From the NCBI RefSeq assembly GCF_030166655.1, contig NZ_CP126446.1, positions 1,426,001 to 1,490,000 on the forward strand: a DNA stretch of 64,000 bases. The letters are read 5' to 3'. This DNA is from Pontibacillus chungwhensis. GTDB lineage: Bacteria > Bacillota > Bacilli > Bacillales > BH030062. Made by a program: the position numbers and the translations under genes. Under the pieces are notes generated by a model. It had not been told where the DNA came from and ran no database searches. It saw nothing but the letters and a program-made list of their open reading frames with translations. Shown piece by piece: positions 60,344 to 64,000 of this stretch (the first letter of the stretch is position 1; each line of letters opens with the position of its first letter).

Positions 60344-61354
60344 ATGGTTACGATCTATGACATTGCTAAGAAGACAGGATTTTCTGTCACAACCGTATCG
60401 AAAGTATTGAACAATTATTCTGATGTTAGTGAGAAAACGAAGAAAGCGATTCAGGCTGCTGTAGAGGAGATGGATTATCTACCAAACTCCCATGCAAGGA
60501 CATTGACAACAAAGAAATCCTGGACGATCGGCGTAGTATTCGTAGAGTCGTTAGGGATTGGGGTCAAGCATCCGTTCTTTAATGCAGTGATTGAGAGTTT
60601 TAGACAGTATGTAGAAGTAGAAGGATATGATCTTCTGTTTGTATCAAGGAACATTAGCAATCAGAGGAAGAGTTACTTAGAACATTTTCGTTATCGAGGC
60701 GTTGATGGTGTTGTGATTGTTTGCTCGACGTATGAGGATGAGCAAGTGAAGGAATTGATGAATGATTCGATTCCGACGGTGGTCATCGATATGAGTAGTG
60801 ATCAATCGAGTGTGGTTTACTCCGATAATTATGAAGGAAGTAAACTTGCCGTGCAGCATTTATATGACCTAGGACATCGAAGAATTGCCCATATTGCCGG
60901 GCATGAGTCAACGTTTGCAGGGGAGCAGCGGAAAAAAGGATTCTTGCAAGCTGTGAAAGCTTTGAATCTTGGGTTGCCGAATGAATACGTTGTAAACGGA
61001 GATTACTTCTCGATCGAAGGTGGCCAGAAAGCGATGAGGTCATTGCTTGAGTTAGAAGAAAGGCCAACTGCCGTCTATGCGGCGGGGGATAACTTGGCGC
61101 TTGGGGCGATTAATGAGATTCACGAGCATAACCTGAGGGTGCCAGATGATCTATCAGTGGTTGGATTCGATGATATCGAACTTGCCAAATATACGTATCC
61201 CGCTTTAACGACGATCAGGCAGCGAACCGATCAAATCGGGGAAGAATCTGCGAAACTACTATTGAAGCAAATCGATTGTAAAGATAAATATATTGGATGT
61301 ATCCAAGTTCCAGTCGAGTTGATTGTTCGAAAGAGTTCTGGACCTGTTGCCTAA
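60344..61354 (+). CDS. LacI-family sugar repressor
   Basis: 336 aa. N-terminal helix-turn-helix TIYDIAKKTGFSVTTVSKVL and hinge, then a periplasmic-binding-protein-like sensor (GVVFVESLGI … VVGFDDIELAKYTYPALTTI). ATG 60344 follows AAGAGGTGG. Operators of the same type are in its own promoter and three times before the ABC genes, so local control of that importer is nearly certain. Confidence 0.94.
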   Translation: MVTIYDIAKKTGFSVTTVSKVLNNYSDVSEKTKKAIQAAVEEMDYLPNSHARTLTTKKSWTIGVVFVESLGIGVKHPFFNAVIESFRQYVEVEGYDLLFVSRNISNQRKSYLEHFRYRGVDGVVIVCSTYEDEQVKELMNDSIPTVVIDMSSDQSSVVYSDNYEGSKLAVQHLYDLGHRRIAHIAGHESTFAGEQRKKGFLQAVKALNLGLPNEYVVNGDYFSIEGGQKAMRSLLELEERPTAVYAAGDNLALGAINEIHEHNLRVPDDLSVVGFDDIELAKYTYPALTTIRQRTDQIGEESAKLLLKQIDCKDKYIGCIQVPVELIVRKSSGPVA

Positions 61355-61403
61355 GCAAGCAGTGCTTTTAATGAGTTCATTAAAAGCATTTTGTACACGA
61401 AAA

Positions 61404-61512
61404 CGAAAGCGGTTTCGGGCAAGGGTTGAACTTATATTTTTTTAAGATTTACGAAAGCGGTTTCGAGAAAAGTCGCATTTATATTTTTTTACCGCATCCG
61501 AAACCGGTTTCG
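61404..61512 (+). promoter_or_regulatory. Three LacI operators before the ABC importer
   Basis: CGAAAGCGGTTTCG at 61404-61417 and 61452-61465, and CGAAACCGGTTTCG at 61499-61512. Spacing is 48 and 47 bp, suitable for cooperative or looped binding. The promoter itself is not clearly visible between them. Confidence 0.85.
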
Positions 61513-61571
61513 GAATTGTTAGGAGAAGGTCCTGGTACCTTTTTAATAAAATCTTTATAGGGGGTAGTAAG

Positions 61572-62891
61572 ATGAAGAAGAGCTGGTCATTGTTGTTGGC
61601 ATTGATGTTGGGAGTAGGATTGCTTGCTGGATGTTCTGATTCAGGGTCTGCATCATCGGATAAAGATGATGACGTGTTAAAGGTTTGGTCGTTTACGGAT
61701 GAATTGAAAGAGCCGATCAAAACATTTGAAGAGAAGAACGGGGTAAAAGTTGAACTTACCATTGTTCCGATTGCCGATTATCCTACTAAGTTAAAGCCAG
61801 TGTTGGAAAGTGGAGTAGGAGCTCCTGACGTATTTACAGGAGAAGTTGCATTCTTAAAGCAGTGGACAGATCGTGACTACTGGGAAAACTTATCTCAAGA
61901 GCCTTACAATGCGGATGAGTGGGAAGGCGACTACATTGATTATGTTTACGATTTAGGGAAAGATTCTGAAGGTAACGTGAAAGCGCTATCTTGGCAGACG
62001 ACACCAGGTGGTATTTTCTACAAACGTAGCATCGCGAAAGAAGTGCTTGGTACAGATGATCCAGATCAGTTAGGTGAGATGATGTCTTCTTGGGACGGAC
62101 TATTTGAAGTGGGCGAGCAGCTAAAAGAAGAAGGCTACCGCTTGTTCCCTGATGAAGGTGCGATTCGTTGGTTTGCTAAAGGTGAAGATCCACAGCCTTG
62201 GGTAAATGAAGACAATGAATTGATTATGACAGATGCGAAACTGAACTATTTTGATCACGCGAAGAAATTAAGAGAGAAAGATTATACAGCATTTGCTCCA
62301 GAATGGTCTCCATCTTGGAACGCTTCTATGAGCGGTCCGATCGCTTATAACGGCGGATGGGAAGAAGTAGATGAAAATGCAAGTGACAAAACGGAAGTAT
62401 TCTCTTACGCGCTACCAACTTGGGGTCTTCACAGTGTGTTAAAGCCTAACGCTGAAGGCACAGAAGGCGACTGGGGTGTAACAACGGGTCCAGTACCATA
62501 CTTCTGGGGTGGAACTTGGATCGGAATTTACAGCGGTTCTGAGAAGAAAGATTTAGCTTGGGACTTTGTTCAAATGATGACGCATGATGAAGAATTCTTA
62601 ACAGATTGGGCGAAAGAAACAGGTGACGTTTTATCTTATAAACCTGTTAACGAGAAGATCAAAGACGACTTCAGCGAGCCATTCTTAAATGGACAGAATA
62701 ACTACACATTCTTCCTAGAGCAGGCGAAGAAGATTGAGCCAGGGGTCGTAACGAAGTATGACCAGCAGTTAGATACATTGCTTGGTGGTCAGGTCATTGA
62801 GTACGTCGATGATAAGAAATCGAAAGAAGAAGCACTTGAAGAGTTCTACAAGCAAGTGAAAAATGCTTATCCGGACATTAAGACACCATAA
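61572..62891 (+). CDS. Carbohydrate ABC transporter substrate-binding lipoprotein
   Basis: 439 aa. Lipobox LLAGC, Ser-rich linker, then an extracellular solute-binding protein family 1 domain (VLKVWSFTDELKEPIKTFEE … PDVFTGEVAFLKQW … WGGTWIGIYSG). Trp-rich cleft suggests an oligosaccharide. AGGGGGTAG precedes the ATG. First gene of the importer operon; the hairpin behind it probably keeps its mRNA level above that of the permeases. Confidence 0.93.
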   Translation: MKKSWSLLLALMLGVGLLAGCSDSGSASSDKDDDVLKVWSFTDELKEPIKTFEEKNGVKVELTIVPIADYPTKLKPVLESGVGAPDVFTGEVAFLKQWTDRDYWENLSQEPYNADEWEGDYIDYVYDLGKDSEGNVKALSWQTTPGGIFYKRSIAKEVLGTDDPDQLGEMMSSWDGLFEVGEQLKEEGYRLFPDEGAIRWFAKGEDPQPWVNEDNELIMTDAKLNYFDHAKKLREKDYTAFAPEWSPSWNASMSGPIAYNGGWEEVDENASDKTEVFSYALPTWGLHSVLKPNAEGTEGDWGVTTGPVPYFWGGTWIGIYSGSEKKDLAWDFVQMMTHDEEFLTDWAKETGDVLSYKPVNEKIKDDFSEPFLNGQNNYTFFLEQAKKIEPGVVTKYDQQLDTLLGGQVIEYVDDKKSKEEALEEFYKQVKNAYPDIKTP

Positions 62892-62907
62892 AGAGCAAGG
62901 ATAGAAG

Positions 62908-62951
62908 AGGTGGTCCAGTCTCCCAAGTGGACCTGCGCCCGCCTCTTTTCT
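62908..62951 (+). terminator. Intra-operon attenuating hairpin
   Basis: GGTCCA and TGGACC form the inner stem, with AGAGG and CCTCT as the outer stem, followed by TTTTC. Such hairpins after binding-protein genes often allow partial read-through. Confidence 0.65.
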
Positions 62952-62997
62952 ATTAAAGAGGGTTTATGCTGATAGTCTGATAGAGAGAGGGATTCCA

Positions 62998-63891
62998 ATG
63001 AAGAAGCTGAATCATAAGGGATATTATTTCATCGCACCATTTTTCGCGATCTTTCTCGTTTTTAATATTTATCCTGTTTTGCTGACCTTTTATTACACGT
63101 TTACGAAGTATGAAGGGTATGGAAAACCGGAGTTCATTGGACTCGAGAACTATACACGCATCTTAACGGATGGCTACTTTTTAGAAGCTTTTATTAATAC
63201 GTGGAAGATTTGGGGATTAAACTTTGCGTTACAACTTGGAATTGCGTTATTCCTGGCAGCACTGTTCTCCGATTTACGATACCGCATTAAAGGGATCGGA
63301 TTCTTTCGGGCTGTGTTTTACCTACCGAACTTGATTACGATTAGCTCGGTTGCGATTTTATTTAACATTATGCTTGATTGGCAGCATGGTTCGATCAATA
63401 TGTTCTTAATGAAAATTGGTCTTATCTCTGATCCTATTAATTGGTTGAACGAACCGGCAACCGCTCAAATATCAGTCGCGCTGATCTTAACGTGGATGTG
63501 GTTTGGGTATACTTTTATCGTTCTAATGGCCGGGGTGTCAGGCATTCCTGGTGAACTATATGAAGCAGCTCTTATTGATGGAGCGAACAGATGGCAGACA
63601 TTTGTACATATAACGCTGCCTCTATTAAAACCGATTATGCTTTATGTCATGATTACTTCACTAATTGGTGGATTGCAGCTATTTGACTTACCGATGTTAA
63701 TCACAGATGGGCTCGGGGCACCTGAGGGATCCTTGAATACCATGGTTCTCTATCTGTATAACCAAGCATTCCGCTATAACAACTACGGATATGCAGCAAC
63801 AATTGCTTATGCATTGTTCCTCATCACTGTGTTGTTCTCTGTAGTAACATTCCGATCTATGTATCGAACTAACGAGAAGAAAGAGGGGTAA
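62998..63891 (+). CDS. Carbohydrate ABC transporter permease (MalF type)
   Basis: 297 aa, six membrane segments. EAA motif EAALIDGANRWQTFVHITLP contacts the ATPase. AGAGAGAGGG precedes the ATG. Starts 106 nt after the binding-protein gene. No ATPase gene is visible in the window; these systems often use a shared MsmX-type ATPase. Confidence 0.94.
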   Translation: MKKLNHKGYYFIAPFFAIFLVFNIYPVLLTFYYTFTKYEGYGKPEFIGLENYTRILTDGYFLEAFINTWKIWGLNFALQLGIALFLAALFSDLRYRIKGIGFFRAVFYLPNLITISSVAILFNIMLDWQHGSINMFLMKIGLISDPINWLNEPATAQISVALILTWMWFGYTFIVLMAGVSGIPGELYEAALIDGANRWQTFVHITLPLLKPIMLYVMITSLIGGLQLFDLPMLITDGLGAPEGSLNTMVLYLYNQAFRYNNYGYAATIAYALFLITVLFSVVTFRSMYRTNEKKEG

Positions 63892-63895
63892 CGAG

Positions 63896-64000
63896 ATGAA
63901 AACTGAGAAAAAGTCATTAAACGTGCCCGTTAAAAAACAAGGGGTAAAGAAAAAAAGAAGTTTCTCCAGAAAGGCGATCTACACCCTGTTGATCTTACTA
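63896..64000 (+). CDS. Second carbohydrate ABC permease (MalG type), partial
   Basis: Only the first 35 codons are in the window: a basic N-terminus (KKSLNVPVKKQGVKKKRSFS) and the beginning of a membrane span (IYTLLILL). AGAGGGG precedes the ATG, 4 nt after the upstream permease stop. Order and N-terminus fit the MalG-type partner. Confidence 0.75.
   Translation, partial: MKTEKKSLNVPVKKQGVKKKRSFSRKAIYTLLILL

Overview
The window looks like the chromosome of a moderately halophilic, spore-forming member of the Bacillaceae (Halobacillus/Pontibacillus-like; genus is inference). Signs are strong AGGAGG ribosome-binding sites, a GerA-type germinant-receptor operon, many short lipoproteins, two BCCT osmolyte transporters, a complete-looking carnitine-to-glycine-betaine cluster, a Bce-type antimicrobial-peptide module and several multidrug exporters. 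No rRNA, tRNA, CRISPR array, transposase or prophage core was seen.

Layout. 0-2.9 kb: P-loop kinase, small membrane proteins, Nudix hydrolase, lipoprotein. 2.9-6.6 kb (minus): germinant-receptor operon in A-B-C order. 6.8-12.9 kb: small membrane/lipoproteins, two DUF3221-like lipoproteins, a lipoprotein form of MTA/SAH nucleosidase, an aldo/keto reductase. 13.5-17.0 kb: AT-rich patch of small poorly conserved genes, one frameshifted and one apparently truncated. 17.3-22.8 kb: osmolyte module with a TetR regulator, CMD-family protein and BCCT carrier facing away from BKACE enzyme, L-carnitine dehydrogenase and thioesterase; two matched promoters carry the same dyad in their spacers. 23-38.6 kb: mixed housekeeping and accessory genes (DJ-1 protein between two paralogous mini-proteins, nucleotidyltransferase, VanZ, HAD phosphatase, LysM-amidase, SDR, YhgE/Pip, second BCCT, RQC-like DNA-binding protein, LspA paralog). 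38.7-39.3 kb: 155-bp tandem repeats. 39.3-43.6 kb: second SDR, MurE-like ligase, nucleoside transporter. 43.7-48.3 kb: BceRS-BceAB module with a perfect BceR box. 48.4-59.3 kb: DUF2332 protein, TetR/MFS operon, rlmN, a c-di-GMP riboswitch in front of a GH114-like glycosidase, UspA, TetR-SMR-SMR efflux operon, second DHA2 MFS. 60.3-64 kb: LacI regulator and a carbohydrate ABC importer sharing four near-identical operators; the last permease runs off the window.

The most unusual content is non-coding or start-codon related. Three GC-rich minisatellites with a ~21-bp unit lie in gaps after plus-strand genes (41712-42173, 50007-50466, 59331-60126); two lie between the stop codon and the terminator, so they should be transcribed as 3' UTRs. 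Three small membrane-protein genes have a well-spaced Shine-Dalgarno followed by ATC where ATG is expected. Dispersed hairpin repeats of the GGGACAGG type recur about seven times. All function calls rest on reading motifs by eye; no database search was run.
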